Below are positions 36,589 to 46,121 of a stretch of DNA of 64,000 bases, piece after piece. Each line of letters starts with the position of its first letter. Within the stretch, counting starts at the first letter, position 1. A program made the translations under genes and the position numbers. The stretch comes from an uncultured bacterium (GTDB lineage: Bacteria; Sysuimicrobiota; Sysuimicrobiia; Sysuimicrobiales; Sysuimicrobiaceae): assembly GCA_938028835.1 (NCBI GenBank), contig CALIMJ010000008.1, positions 124,001 through 188,000 of the forward strand. The letters run 5' to 3'. The notes below the pieces were generated by a model. It saw only the letters and a program-made list of their open reading frames with translations, did not search any database and was not told the DNA's origin.

Positions 36589-38600
36589 CGGCGCTGGCCA
36601 CTGCAGCGCTGCTGAGCATGGGCACCCCTGCCTGGGCGGCCGTCCAGGTGCCAGAGCCGTTGCAGCCCGGCTGCGCGGCACCCGAGGCGTTGCGGAAACT
36701 CGCGACGACGCCGGGCTCTGACGGCGTGCGGGCCGCCCTCCGGCTGGGTCTGTGCTTGATGGAGGACCGTCGCTTCCGGGAGGCGATGGCGCTGCTGGAC
36801 CGCGGCTCCAGCCACCCCACGCTGGCACCCTACAGTCTCGTGTGGGCTGGACAGGCGGCGCTGGCAGCGGGGGACTTGGAAGGCGCCCTCCGGCGCCTGG
36901 AACGAGCCGTGCAGGCAGGTCTCCCACCGCCGGCGCGCGGCCGCGGGTACCTTCTCCTGTCCGACGCTTCCCTGCGGCTCGGGGACGCTGCGGCGGCGCA
37001 GCGGTACGCCCACCTCGCCCTGCGCCACGCCCCGGACGACGAGGCACGGGCAGCGGCCTGGAGGCTTCTCGGGCGCGCTTCGGAGGCAGCGGGCCACCAG
37101 CAGGAGGCGCGGTGGCGCTACAGCGTGGCGTGGTGGGGCTTCCCAGGAACAGCGGCGTCCCGCGAGGCGGAGACCGACCTCCGGAGGCTGATGGGGCAGC
37201 TGCCGGTACCGCCTGCCGGGGCGCGGGCGGAGCGGGCGCGCAGGCTGGGGGATCCACAGGCCGCGCTGGAGGAATGGCGGGCGGCTTTGAGTCAGGGCCT
37301 GCCAGGTGCCCTGGAGGCGGAGGCATGGCTGCGGGTGGGTGTGCTGGCGGGCGGCACCGAGGGGCTGGCGGCTTTGCGCCGCTCGGCGGCCCACCCCGCG
37401 CATCGGGAGCAGGCGCGGTACTGGACCGGGGTGGTGCTGGTCCGCCTCGGCCGGCACTCCGAAGCCGCCCGCGTGTGGCAGGGCCTGGTGCGCGACTCGC
37501 CCCGAAGCCCGTGGGCTGCTCGGGCCCTTGCGGGTCTGGCGCAACGCGCGCAAGGCCGCGGGCGGCTCGCTGAGGCAGACCGGTACTGGGCGGAGTTGGC
37601 TCGCAGGTTCCCTTCCACCGCTTTGGCCGGCCGGGCGCGGTGGGAGCGTGGGTGGCTGCGCTACCGCCAGCGGCAGTACCGCAGCGCGGAGCGGTTGTGG
37701 AGGGAGGCGGCTACAGACGACCCGGGAAGTCCGTGGGCTGCGGGCAGCCTGTACTGGGCCGCGGTCAGTCGCGCCCGCCAGGGGTTGGATAGCCGCGCCC
37801 TGCTGAAGGAGGTGGCGAAGCGCTACCCGCACTCGTACTACGGCCAGCGAGCCCGCAAGCGTCTGGGCCTCGCGTTTCCACCGCCACCGGCGGAGGGCGG
37901 GCAGATGGTGATTCCGGCCGAGCGGTTCGCGCCCGCGCCGGTGGAGCTGGCCGCCCTCGGACGGTACCGGGAAGCAGCGGAGGCGGCCGAGGAGGCCCTG
38001 AGGTCCGCCCAATCCCGCTCCCTGCGGGCGCTGGCGGCGTGGGCCCGGGCCGCGGACGGGGACCTCGCGGGCAGCGTGGCCACCGCGGAGGCCTCCGCGG
38101 CTCCGTGGCGGCCTGAAGCCGGCGGCACCGACGCGGAGCTGTGGAAGCTGGCTTACCCCCTGGCTCACCGCGAAATCGTGCGGCGGTGGTCAGCGATCCA
38201 CGGTGTGGATCCCCTGCTGGTGCTGGCGGTAATGCGGGAGGAGAGCCGGTTCCGCACCGACGCCGTCTCGCCCGCGGGGGCGGTGGGGCTGATGCAGCTC
38301 CTGCCGTCCACCGCACGCGGCATCGACCCCGCGATCCGGCCGGACGTCCTCACGGACCCGGAGGCCAACGTCCGGCTCGGCACCGCCTACCTGGCGGGAC
38401 GCCTGCGGGAGTTCCGCGGGGACGTGGTGACCGCGCTGGCCGCCTACAACGCCGGCCCGGGGGCCGCCCGTCGCTTCCTTAGCTTCCGCGGCGCGGACGT
38501 GGACGAGTTCGTGGAGGCCATCCCGTACCCCGAGACTCGCGCGTACGTGAAGCGCGTCCTCGAGTCCTACGGGATCTACCGCTGGCTCTACCAGCGGTAG
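36543..38600 (+). CDS. soluble lytic transglycosylase (Slt-like, TPR + SLT domain)
   Basis: signal peptide; LLVLAVMREESRFRTDAVSPAGAVGLMQLLPSTARGI; AAYNAGPGAARRFL. Confidence 0.92.
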   Translation: MAGHPRLPAAAARQLAALATAALLSMGTPAWAAVQVPEPLQPGCAAPEALRKLATTPGSDGVRAALRLGLCLMEDRRFREAMALLDRGSSHPTLAPYSLVWAGQAALAAGDLEGALRRLERAVQAGLPPPARGRGYLLLSDASLRLGDAAAAQRYAHLALRHAPDDEARAAAWRLLGRASEAAGHQQEARWRYSVAWWGFPGTAASREAETDLRRLMGQLPVPPAGARAERARRLGDPQAALEEWRAALSQGLPGALEAEAWLRVGVLAGGTEGLAALRRSAAHPAHREQARYWTGVVLVRLGRHSEAARVWQGLVRDSPRSPWAARALAGLAQRAQGRGRLAEADRYWAELARRFPSTALAGRARWERGWLRYRQRQYRSAERLWREAATDDPGSPWAAGSLYWAAVSRARQGLDSRALLKEVAKRYPHSYYGQRARKRLGLAFPPPPAEGGQMVIPAERFAPAPVELAALGRYREAAEAAEEALRSAQSRSLRALAAWARAADGDLAGSVATAEASAAPWRPEAGGTDAELWKLAYPLAHREIVRRWSAIHGVDPLLVLAVMREESRFRTDAVSPAGAVGLMQLLPSTARGIDPAIRPDVLTDPEANVRLGTAYLAGRLREFRGDVVTALAAYNAGPGAARRFLSFRGADVDEFVEAIPYPETRAYVKRVLESYGIYRWLYQR

Positions 38601-38880
38601 ACCTCCACGCCTTCCCGAACGGCTTCTGCCGTGGTGCAGATCTCCCGAGACTTCCGTGCGAACTCCTCCGGCGTGTAGCAGAGGGGCTGCAGGTCCACGC
38701 CCAGCTCCCACAGGTCCAGCACCGCGGCGACCCGCTTCCGCCAGGTCAGGCCTTCGAAAGCCTCCGAGACGAGCACGAGGTCGTAGTCGCTGTCCAGCAG
38801 CTCGGTCCCCCCAGGATCGCGCGCTCCAGGGGAAAGCGCTCCGCCACGCGGGCCAGGAACCGCTTAACGCTGAGCGGTCA
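38588..38880 (-). pseudogene. MNT-type nucleotidyltransferase (antitoxin), disrupted
   Basis: KRFLARVAERFPLERAIL / TELLDSDYDLVLVSEAFEGLTWRKRVAAVLDLW in different frames; GSxARG segment missing. Confidence 0.75.
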
Positions 38881-39258
38881 ACGCCGAGGTGACCATTGCT
38901 GGACTCGCTCGGCGGCCTCCAGCAGCTGCCGGGCCTTCCGTAGGTCGTAGTTCTCCGCGGGGATCCCGTTGGCCGCGTCCGGGCAGCGAGAGGTGGCGTA
39001 CTCCGGGTTCAACAGGCGCAGGTCGCTCATGACGTCCTCCGGGACTCCCAGGGTCCTCCCCAGCTCCACGAGGTTGTGCGTCTTGGGAGGGAGCCGGCGC
39101 TGCAGCTGCATGATGGCCCGCTTCAGCCACTTCTCGACAGCCTGGTGACAGGCGAAGGCGGCGCCGAAGTAGAAGCCTGCCTGGCAACTGGCGCGGGCGT
39201 ACCCCAGGTCCGCGTCCCCCTGAGCGATCCATCGCCGCGCCTCCTCCCGCATCCACAC
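38878..39258 (-). CDS. HEPN domain protein (MNT partner)
   Basis: EEARRWIAQGDADLGYARASCQAGFYFGAAFACHQAVEKWLKRAIMQLQRRLPPKTHNLVELG. Confidence 0.9.
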   Translation of the reverse strand: MWMREEARRWIAQGDADLGYARASCQAGFYFGAAFACHQAVEKWLKRAIMQLQRRLPPKTHNLVELGRTLGVPEDVMSDLRLLNPEYATSRCPDAANGIPAENYDLRKARQLLEAAERVQQWSPRR

Positions 39259-39327
39259 CGCCTCCCAGGGGATTGTAACCGCGCGGGCCCCGCCTTTGAC
39301 CGTGCCGGGAAACCCGGGCCTGCAGCC

Positions 39328-40683
39328 CTAGCCCCGCTCCAGCAGCACCACGGCCTCCACGTGGTAGGTCTGGGGGAACAGGTCCACCGGCTGCACCGCG
39401 AGGATCCGGTACCCGAAGGGGACCAGCTCCTTGAGGTCCGGGGCCAGGGTGGTGGGGTTGCACGATACATAGAGCACCCGGCGAGGGCCAGCCCGGGCCA
39501 CCTTCCGCATCACCTTCCCTCCCGCTCCCGACCGGGGCGGGTCCAGGACCACCAGGTCCGGGGTCCCCGCCCGCGCCACCAGATCTGGGAGCACGTGCCG
39601 CACCTCACCCTGCACGAACTCCACGTTCCGGATGGCGGCCCGCGCCGCGTTGTCCCGCGCCGCCTGGACCGCAGACGGGACCACCTCTACGCCCCACACG
39701 AACCCCGCCTGCCGAGCGAAGCCGAGGGCGAACGTACCCACCCCACAGTAGAGATCCACCACGCGCTCCCCGCCCCGGAGGTCCGCCATCTCCAGGGCCA
39801 GCTGTAGCATGCGGTCCGCCTGCTCCGTGTTGGTCTGGAAGAAGGTCTCCAGCCCGATGCGGAACCGGAGGCCACCGAGCTCCTCCTCGATGGTGGGTTC
39901 ACCCCAGAGCACCTCCAGCCGGTCCACCTTCACCGCGTCGGAGAGCGAGCCGGATTGAGCCCACAGCACGCCCCGAATTTGCGGGTGGCACTGCACCAGC
40001 TGGCGCGCCAACTCCGGGCCCTCCGGGAACGGACCCGGCGCCGTGACCACCGCCACCAACACCTGCCCCGTGCGCACGCCTTCCCGGTACACCAGGTGGC
40101 GCAGAAGGCCCTGACGGGTGCGGTGGTCGTAGCAGGTCAGGCGCCGCTCCCGCACGAAGGCCTTCACCTCCCGGAGCACCGTGCTGGCCAGGGGCGAAGG
40201 CAGCAGGCACTCGTCGATCTCCACCACCCGGTCGAAGTGTCCCGGCACGTGCAGCCCCAGGGTGGCCTCCGGGTGGAAGGCGAACTCCATCTTGTTCCGG
40301 TAGCCGAGGGGTCGGGGCGCGGGCAGGATGGGCCGGATCGGTATTCCCCTCAGTCCCCCCAGGCGCTCCAGGCTGTCCCGCACGATCTGCTCCTTGGCCG
40401 CCAGCTGGGCCTCATAGCGCAGGTGCTGCCAGGTGCAGCCGCCGCAGCGGCCGAAGTACGGGCAAGGGGGGATCACGCGGTCGGCGGAGGGTTCCACCAC
40501 CTCCACTACTTCCGCTTCCCCGAAGGACCGCTTCGCCCGCACCAGACGGGCACGCACCCGGTCGCCGGGAGCGGTATAAGGGACGAACACCACGTACCCG
40601 TCCGCCCGGGCCACCCCTCGCCCGCCGTACGACAGTCGGTCTACCCGGAGCACCAGCTCCTGGCCTTTCTGGAAGCCCGCCAT
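39328..40683 (-). CDS. rlmD: 23S rRNA (uracil-C5)-methyltransferase RlmD-like
   Basis: TRAM domain; CPYFGRCGGCTWQHLRYEAQLAAKEQIV; DLYCGVGTFAL; DPPRSGAGGKV; YVSCNPTTLAPDL. Confidence 0.94.
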   Translation of the reverse strand: MAGFQKGQELVLRVDRLSYGGRGVARADGYVVFVPYTAPGDRVRARLVRAKRSFGEAEVVEVVEPSADRVIPPCPYFGRCGGCTWQHLRYEAQLAAKEQIVRDSLERLGGLRGIPIRPILPAPRPLGYRNKMEFAFHPEATLGLHVPGHFDRVVEIDECLLPSPLASTVLREVKAFVRERRLTCYDHRTRQGLLRHLVYREGVRTGQVLVAVVTAPGPFPEGPELARQLVQCHPQIRGVLWAQSGSLSDAVKVDRLEVLWGEPTIEEELGGLRFRIGLETFFQTNTEQADRMLQLALEMADLRGGERVVDLYCGVGTFALGFARQAGFVWGVEVVPSAVQAARDNAARAAIRNVEFVQGEVRHVLPDLVARAGTPDLVVLDPPRSGAGGKVMRKVARAGPRRVLYVSCNPTTLAPDLKELVPFGYRILAVQPVDLFPQTYHVEAVVLLERG

Positions 40684-40821
40684 ACCAAGGGCAGGGTAGG
40701 GGACATCTGGAGGCCCGGCAAGTTTTTAACCGACCGTTAACGTGTCGATTCCGCTCCGTTCACCACCCGCCCGGCCCGGCGCGGTATTCCTTCCGGGGAT
40801 TCTTCCGAGGGAGGTGCTGGG

Positions 40822-41223
40822 ATGTCCCGAAGCGGGGTGTGGTTGGTCGCAGCAGCCAGCGCGGCCTTTCTGGCCTCGGTCGGTGTCGTGCTGGGTCTGC
40901 GCCTGGCGGGCACGCAGGCTTCGCCGAGCCCAGCGGGACTGCAGCCCGCCGCCCAGGTGGAGCGCCTGCGGCAGGAGTCGCAGCAGCTACGGCGACTCGT
41001 GGCGGCCTACCGACAGCGGGAGGCCCTGTACCGCCAGAGGCTGCAGGAGGCCAATTCGGCCCTGCAGCGCTTGGCAGGCCGCGACAGCCAGGCCCCGCGA
41101 GGTACGGACCGTTGGGGGCGTGGGAGGCAGGAGCGTGAGGAACACAGCGGGCCCTCCCGCGCGAGGATCGGCTCCCCGGAGCACGAGGGACCGGAGAGGT
41201 GGGAGGGCGACGGTGACGACTGA
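40822..41223 (+). CDS. hypothetical TM coiled-coil protein
   Basis: N-terminal hydrophobic segment, Gln/Arg-rich coiled coil. Confidence 0.55.
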   Translation: MSRSGVWLVAAASAAFLASVGVVLGLRLAGTQASPSPAGLQPAAQVERLRQESQQLRRLVAAYRQREALYRQRLQEANSALQRLAGRDSQAPRGTDRWGRGRQEREEHSGPSRARIGSPEHEGPERWEGDGDD

Positions 41224-41449
41224 CCGCGGCGTTCGCGGGTGGAAGGCGTTGTTGGCCACGGGCTCCCTGCTGGCCAGCGTGGTGGGGTGGGGCGTGCTGG
41301 CCGCGCGGGACGTTCCCGTGGCGGTGCAGGACCTCGGGCCCCCGACGGTGCAGGAGGCGGAGGGGGTGGAGCCGGAAGCCGAGCTGGAGCTTCTACCGCC
41401 GGTCCCCTCTGTGCACCGGCCCGTGGCCGCTACCCGCTCATCGCGATGA
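41213..41449 (+). CDS. hypothetical small membrane protein
   Basis: WKALLATGSLLASVVGWGVLAA TM segment; overlaps both neighbours. Confidence 0.55.
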   Translation: MTTDRGVRGWKALLATGSLLASVVGWGVLAARDVPVAVQDLGPPTVQEAEGVEPEAELELLPPVPSVHRPVAATRSSR

Positions 41450-42569
41450 GCCTGCGGGTCATCCGCGGCAGGTTCCGGGCCATGGGTTGCGAGTTGCGGG
41501 TTTGCGTGGCTGTGTCGGACGCGGCCACGGCTCGTCACGCGCTGGCCACCGCGAGGTCCCGGGCGTCGCAGCTGGAGGCCTTGCTGAGCCGGTTCCGGGA
41601 GGACAGCGAGCTGAGCCGGCTCAACCGATCCCCGGAAGGCCCGGTGCAGGTGCACCCGGTGCTGTGGCGCTGGGGTGGGCCCTGTGGGCGGCTCGAGTCA
41701 CCGGGGGGCTGTACGACCCCACGGTGCTGGATCGCCTGGAGGCCGCGGGCTACCGGACCAGCTTCGAGAAAATTCCGGCGACAGAAAGGCTTCCGGACCC
41801 GGACCCGGCCATCTTCGGACGCTGGCGGCTCCTCCGGGTACACCCTCTCCGACCCGTGGTGGTCCTCCCGCGCGGTCTGCGGGTGGATCTAGGCGGTGTG
41901 GGCAAGGCGTACGCGGCGGAGCGGCTGGCCGCGGAGCTGCGTCGGTTCGGTCCGTGCCTGGTGGAAGCCGGCGGGGATGTGGCGGTGCGGGGAGTCCCGC
42001 CCGGGTGGCCGGGATGGCCGGTGGCCGTGGGGACGGCACGCGGTACCGTAGGGGTGCTGTGGTTACAGGCGTCGGTCCACGAGGGGGATGCGTCGCAGCG
42101 GCGCCCCGTGGACCTGGCACCGCTGCTGTACGGGCTGGTGGAGGAGATGACTCCCCTGGCCGCGGAGGCGGGGCTGCGGCTGGAAGTGGACGTCCCCCCG
42201 CACCTGCCGGAGGTGCTGGCGGACCCGGAACAGATGGTGCTGGTGGTCCGGAACCTTCTGGACAACGCCATCAAGCACACCCTCGAGGGGGGGCGCGTGA
42301 CCGTGCGCGCGTCGGCGCGGGACGCGTCCGTGGAGCTGGTGGTGGCGGACACCGGAGTGGGGATCCCTCCAGAGCACCTGCCGAGGGTATTCGACCGGTT
42401 CTACAGGGTCCCCACAGGGGGGCGCAGACGCGAGGGAAGCGGGCTCGGGCTGGCCCTGGTCCGGGAAGTGGTGGAGGCCCACGGGGGAGAGGTAGCCGTA
42501 CGCAGCGCTCCGGGGGCTGGGACGGAGTTCCGGCTCCGTCTGCCGCGGGAACCCGGCTCAGCTCGGTGA
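41446..42569 (+). pseudogene. ApbE (FAD:protein FMN transferase) fragment, frameshifted, fused to histidine kinase C-terminus
   Basis: FRAMGCELRVCVAV...LEALLSRFREDSELSRLNRS then frame change to VTGGLYDPTVLDRLEAAGY...VDLGGVGKAYAAERL...VEAGGDVAV, then VRNLLDNAIKHTLEGG...DTGVGIPPEHLPRVFDRFYR...GSGLGLALVREVVEAHGG. Confidence 0.8.
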
Positions 42570-42605
42570 GGAAGCCGGCCAGCGGGGATCCCGGTCTTCC
42601 GGCCC

Positions 42606-42881
42606 CTACAGGCGGAGGGCGTCCGGCCAGAAAAACAGGAACATGGCGGCCAGGAACGCTACCGGGGCAGCCAGCACGTAGGCCAGGGCCCGGCGCTCGA
42701 ACCGAAGGTGCATGAAGTTGGAGACGATCAGGGAAGCTTTGACCAGAGCGAGGAATACGACCGCCAGGATGATATACCCACGGGCAACCGGAAGGTAAAT
42801 CACCCCCACCTCGAGCGCCGTGACGATCAGGAGCCAAACCCACGTCCTCCAGTAGAGCCCGTACCCGACGGCTCTCTCCAC
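42606..42881 (-). CDS. cytochrome c oxidase subunit IV-type protein
   Basis: three TM; YLPVARGYIILAVVFLALVKASLIVSNFMHLRFERR. Confidence 0.85.
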   Translation of the reverse strand: MERAVGYGLYWRTWVWLLIVTALEVGVIYLPVARGYIILAVVFLALVKASLIVSNFMHLRFERRALAYVLAAPVAFLAAMFLFFWPDALRL

Positions 42882-42893
42882 TTTCTCACCCCT

Positions 42894-43556
42894 CTAGATG
42901 ACGTACATCAGCGCGAACACGAACACCCACACCAGGTCCACGAAGTGCCAGTACAGACCCGCATTCTCCACGCGCGCCGCCGCCGTCTCCAGGAGGTGTC
43001 TGCGCTGCTCTTCCGGTTGCTGCGGATCCACTCGGGCGAAGTCCCGAACCGTCCTCCGCAGGACGACCAGGAGGTAGACGACGCCGCTGGTGACGTGGGC
43101 GCCGTGAAAGCCGGTGATGAGGAAGAAGAAGGCGCTGAACGCCACGACCCCCCAGGGGTTTGCCCAGGGCCTCGCTCCTTCTTCGATGAAGTGGGTCCAC
43201 TCGTACGCCTGCATCCCGAGGAACGTGAGGCCCCCCAGGATGGTGAGGACCAGGTATCGGGTGGTCCTCCTGGCATCGGCTTCCTTCGCCGCGTGGACGG
43301 CAGCCGCCATGGTGGCGCTGCTGGTGATGAGCAGGAAGGTCATGGCACCGACGAAGTTCAGGTTGAGGATCGCGTGATGGGGAGGCCAGGCGGGTGCGGC
43401 CAGGCGCGCGAAGACGTAGCTCGCCAGAAAGGCGCCGAAGGTGAAGGCGTCCGAAGCGAGGAACGTCCACATCATGAACTTGCCCCAATTTACGTCGAAC
43501 GGCGAAACTCCCCCGCCCCACTCCGGTCGGACGATGGCCGTCTCCGTCGCCTGCAT
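42894..43556 (-). CDS. ctaE: cytochrome c oxidase subunit III
   Basis: FMMWTFLASDAFTFGAFLASYVFARL...LITGFHGAHVTSGVVYLLVVL...GLYWHFVDLVWVFVFALMYVI. Confidence 0.95.
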   Translation of the reverse strand: MQATETAIVRPEWGGGVSPFDVNWGKFMMWTFLASDAFTFGAFLASYVFARLAAPAWPPHHAILNLNFVGAMTFLLITSSATMAAAVHAAKEADARRTTRYLVLTILGGLTFLGMQAYEWTHFIEEGARPWANPWGVVAFSAFFFLITGFHGAHVTSGVVYLLVVLRRTVRDFARVDPQQPEEQRRHLLETAAARVENAGLYWHFVDLVWVFVFALMYVI

Positions 43557-43568
43557 GGCTAGCCCTCC

Positions 43569-45296
43569 TCACGTGCCGCGTGCGGGGATCGGTTCGGGAA
43601 GCCACTGGGGCAGGTAGTCCCGCTCCTCGCCGGGCACGCTGAACTCGTACGGCCCGCGGTAGACGGCGGGCACCGGTCCCTCCCAGTTGCCGTGGCCCGG
43701 CCGGTTGCGCGTGGACCACTCCAGGGTGCAGGCGCGCCACGGGTTCGGATCCTCCACGGTGGCGGGCTGGCGGAGCGCCCGCAGGAGGTTCCAGGCGAAG
43801 ACCAACCCGCCCAGGAAGATGAGGAACGCGGAGATCGTGATGAAGACGTTGACGGGCGCCAGGGGCTGCAGGTACGGGAAGGCCTGGATGGAGTAGATCC
43901 TCCGGTGCATGCCCGCGATCCCGAGGATGTGCATGGGGAAGAAGGCCCCGTAGGCGCCCACGAAACTCAGCCAGAAGTGGATCCGACCCAGCCGATCGTC
44001 CAGCATGCGCCCGAACATCTTGGGGAACCAGTAGTAGATGGCCGCGAAGATCCCGAACAGGGAGGCCACGGCCATCACCAGGTGGAAGTGTGCCACGACG
44101 AAGTACGTGTCGTGGAGGGGGATGTCTACCGAGTTGGCCCCGAGGAAGGGGCCGGAGAGTCCCCCGGCCACAAACATGGAGATGAAGCCCACCGCGAACA
44201 GCATGGCGGGGGTGGCGTGGATCCGGGCCCCCCAGAGGGTGACGACCCAGTTGAAGGTCTTGACCGCGGACGGGATGCCGATGGCCAGGGTGGTGAGGGC
44301 GAAGCCGGTGCCGAGCAGCGGGCTCATGCCGCTCACGAACATGTGGTGGCCGTACACCAGGAAGCTCAGAGCGGAGATGGCGATCATGGCGCCCACCATG
44401 CCGCGGTAGGCGAAGATCCCCTTCCGGGCGAAGGTGGCGATTACGTCCGACACCATCCCCATGGAGGGGAGGATGACGATGTACACCTCGGGGTGGCCGA
44501 AGAACCAGAAGAGGTGCTGCCAGAGAAGCGGATCCCCACCGGCCTGCGGTACGGGTCGGTTGCCCAGGAAGAGGCCCGCGGGTATGAAGAATCCGGTGCC
44601 GAAGTGCCGGTCAAACAGCAGGAGGATGCCGGCAGCCATCAAAACGGGAAACACCAACAGGGCCAGCGTGGCCGTGAGCAGCATCCCCCAGATGGTGAGG
44701 GGCAGCCGGCCCATGCTGAGCCCGCGGGTGCGCATCTGGAGGGTCGTGGTGATGTAGTTCAGAGAGCCGAACAGGGAGGAGATGCAGAACAGGATGACCG
44801 CCACGAGCCAGAGGTCCACGCCCCACAGGGAACCGGGGGCGGCGTCCCGCAGCGCGGACAGAGGTGGGTACTGCACCCACCCGCCGTTCGGGGGGCCGCC
44901 GGGGACGAAGAAGGCTGCCAGCAGGGGGACGATGGACAGGGCGTACGTCCAGTAGGAGAGCATGTTGACGAAGGGGAACGCCATGTCCCGCGCACCGCAC
45001 ATCAACGGGATCAGGTAGTTGCCGAACACACCGAGCTGCAGCGGGGTCAGCACCCAGAACAGCATGATGGTGCCGTGCATACTGACAAATCCGAGGTACT
45101 GCTCCGGCCGGAGGACATGCAGGTCGGGCCAGGCCAGCTGGGTCCGCATGGCCATGGCGAGAAAGCCGCCCACCAAGGCCATGAAGAGCCCCGTGAACAG
45201 GTACTGGATCGCGATGACTTTGTGATCGAGGCTGAAGACGTACTTCCGCCAGAAGCTCTCCCGCTCGGGGGCCTCCAGGTGCAGCGGGTGAGCCAT
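43569..45296 (-). CDS. ctaD: cytochrome c oxidase subunit I (A-type)
   Basis: DHKVIAIQYLFTGLFMALVGG; WFFGHPEVYIVILPSMGMVSDVIATFARK; YGHHMFVSGMSP; HDTYFVVAHFHLVMAVASLFG. Confidence 0.97.
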   Translation of the reverse strand: MAHPLHLEAPERESFWRKYVFSLDHKVIAIQYLFTGLFMALVGGFLAMAMRTQLAWPDLHVLRPEQYLGFVSMHGTIMLFWVLTPLQLGVFGNYLIPLMCGARDMAFPFVNMLSYWTYALSIVPLLAAFFVPGGPPNGGWVQYPPLSALRDAAPGSLWGVDLWLVAVILFCISSLFGSLNYITTTLQMRTRGLSMGRLPLTIWGMLLTATLALLVFPVLMAAGILLLFDRHFGTGFFIPAGLFLGNRPVPQAGGDPLLWQHLFWFFGHPEVYIVILPSMGMVSDVIATFARKGIFAYRGMVGAMIAISALSFLVYGHHMFVSGMSPLLGTGFALTTLAIGIPSAVKTFNWVVTLWGARIHATPAMLFAVGFISMFVAGGLSGPFLGANSVDIPLHDTYFVVAHFHLVMAVASLFGIFAAIYYWFPKMFGRMLDDRLGRIHFWLSFVGAYGAFFPMHILGIAGMHRRIYSIQAFPYLQPLAPVNVFITISAFLIFLGGLVFAWNLLRALRQPATVEDPNPWRACTLEWSTRNRPGHGNWEGPVPAVYRGPYEFSVPGEERDYLPQWLPEPIPARGT

Positions 45297-45301
45297 CTCC
45301 C

Positions 45302-46117
45302 TCACCTCCTTGGATTCGCACGGGCCTGCCCGGCCGCCCAGGCGTCGAACTCCTCCTGAGTGACCACCCGAAGCCGTCCCCTCATGATGTAGTGACCGAC
45401 CCCGCACAGTTCGGCGCAGGCGAAGTCGTAGGTTCCCACACGCGTCGGGGTGACCACCAGCTCGTCCGTGCGGCCCGGGACGACGTCCAGCTTGAGCCGG
45501 AAGTATGGGACGAAGAAGCTGTGGATCACGTCCTTGCTCCGCAGCAGGATGCGGGCCGGGCGGTTGACCACGAGGACGACCTGGGGGCTCGTGAAGTCGT
45601 CCTGGGAAGCGGGGTCGTCGGGGTCCACGTTGAAGGGGCGCGGGATGCGGGGATCTACCCGCCCCAGGCGGCCATCGGGTCCCGGGTAGCGGGCCGACCA
45701 GGCGAACTGCTCGGCGCGCACCTCTACCACGAGGGCGTCCGGCGGGGCCGGTCGCCACAGGCGCTGCCACAGAAGGATCCCGCCTACGCTGAGCCCGATG
45801 AACACCACTGCGGGGACGGCCGTGTACAGGGCCTCCAGCCCCCGGTGGTCGGGGAGGTAGGCGGCACGCCCCGGGATCCCGCTGCGGAACCGGATCAGGG
45901 TGTAGCCGAGGATGGCGTGGACGACCACGAAGCCCACCGTGACCGACCAGAGGGTGATCCAGTGCCGGCGGTCGATCCACCCACCCTCCAGGGAAGCCAG
46001 GGGAGGAAACCAGTAGCGGTAGCGGCCCGCCACGTACCAGCCTACCGCGTACAGGATCACGAGGAACATCCCCAGACCCAGGGCGATGCTGGCGTGGTCG
46101 TGTCTTCCCCTCTCCAT
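45302..46117 (-). CDS. ctaC: cytochrome c oxidase subunit II with CuA site
   Basis: QFAWSARYPG; CAELCGVGHYIMRGRLRVV. Confidence 0.95.
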   Translation of the reverse strand: MERGRHDHASIALGLGMFLVILYAVGWYVAGRYRYWFPPLASLEGGWIDRRHWITLWSVTVGFVVVHAILGYTLIRFRSGIPGRAAYLPDHRGLEALYTAVPAVVFIGLSVGGILLWQRLWRPAPPDALVVEVRAEQFAWSARYPGPDGRLGRVDPRIPRPFNVDPDDPASQDDFTSPQVVLVVNRPARILLRSKDVIHSFFVPYFRLKLDVVPGRTDELVVTPTRVGTYDFACAELCGVGHYIMRGRLRVVTQEEFDAWAAGQARANPRR

Positions 46118-46121
46118 GTCG

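Noticed and set aside
43692-45359. 555-aa plus-strand ORF antisense to ctaD
   Set aside because: Low-complexity Glu/Gly/Arg/Gln composition typical of a high-GC antisense frame; ctaD on the other strand has clear conserved motifs
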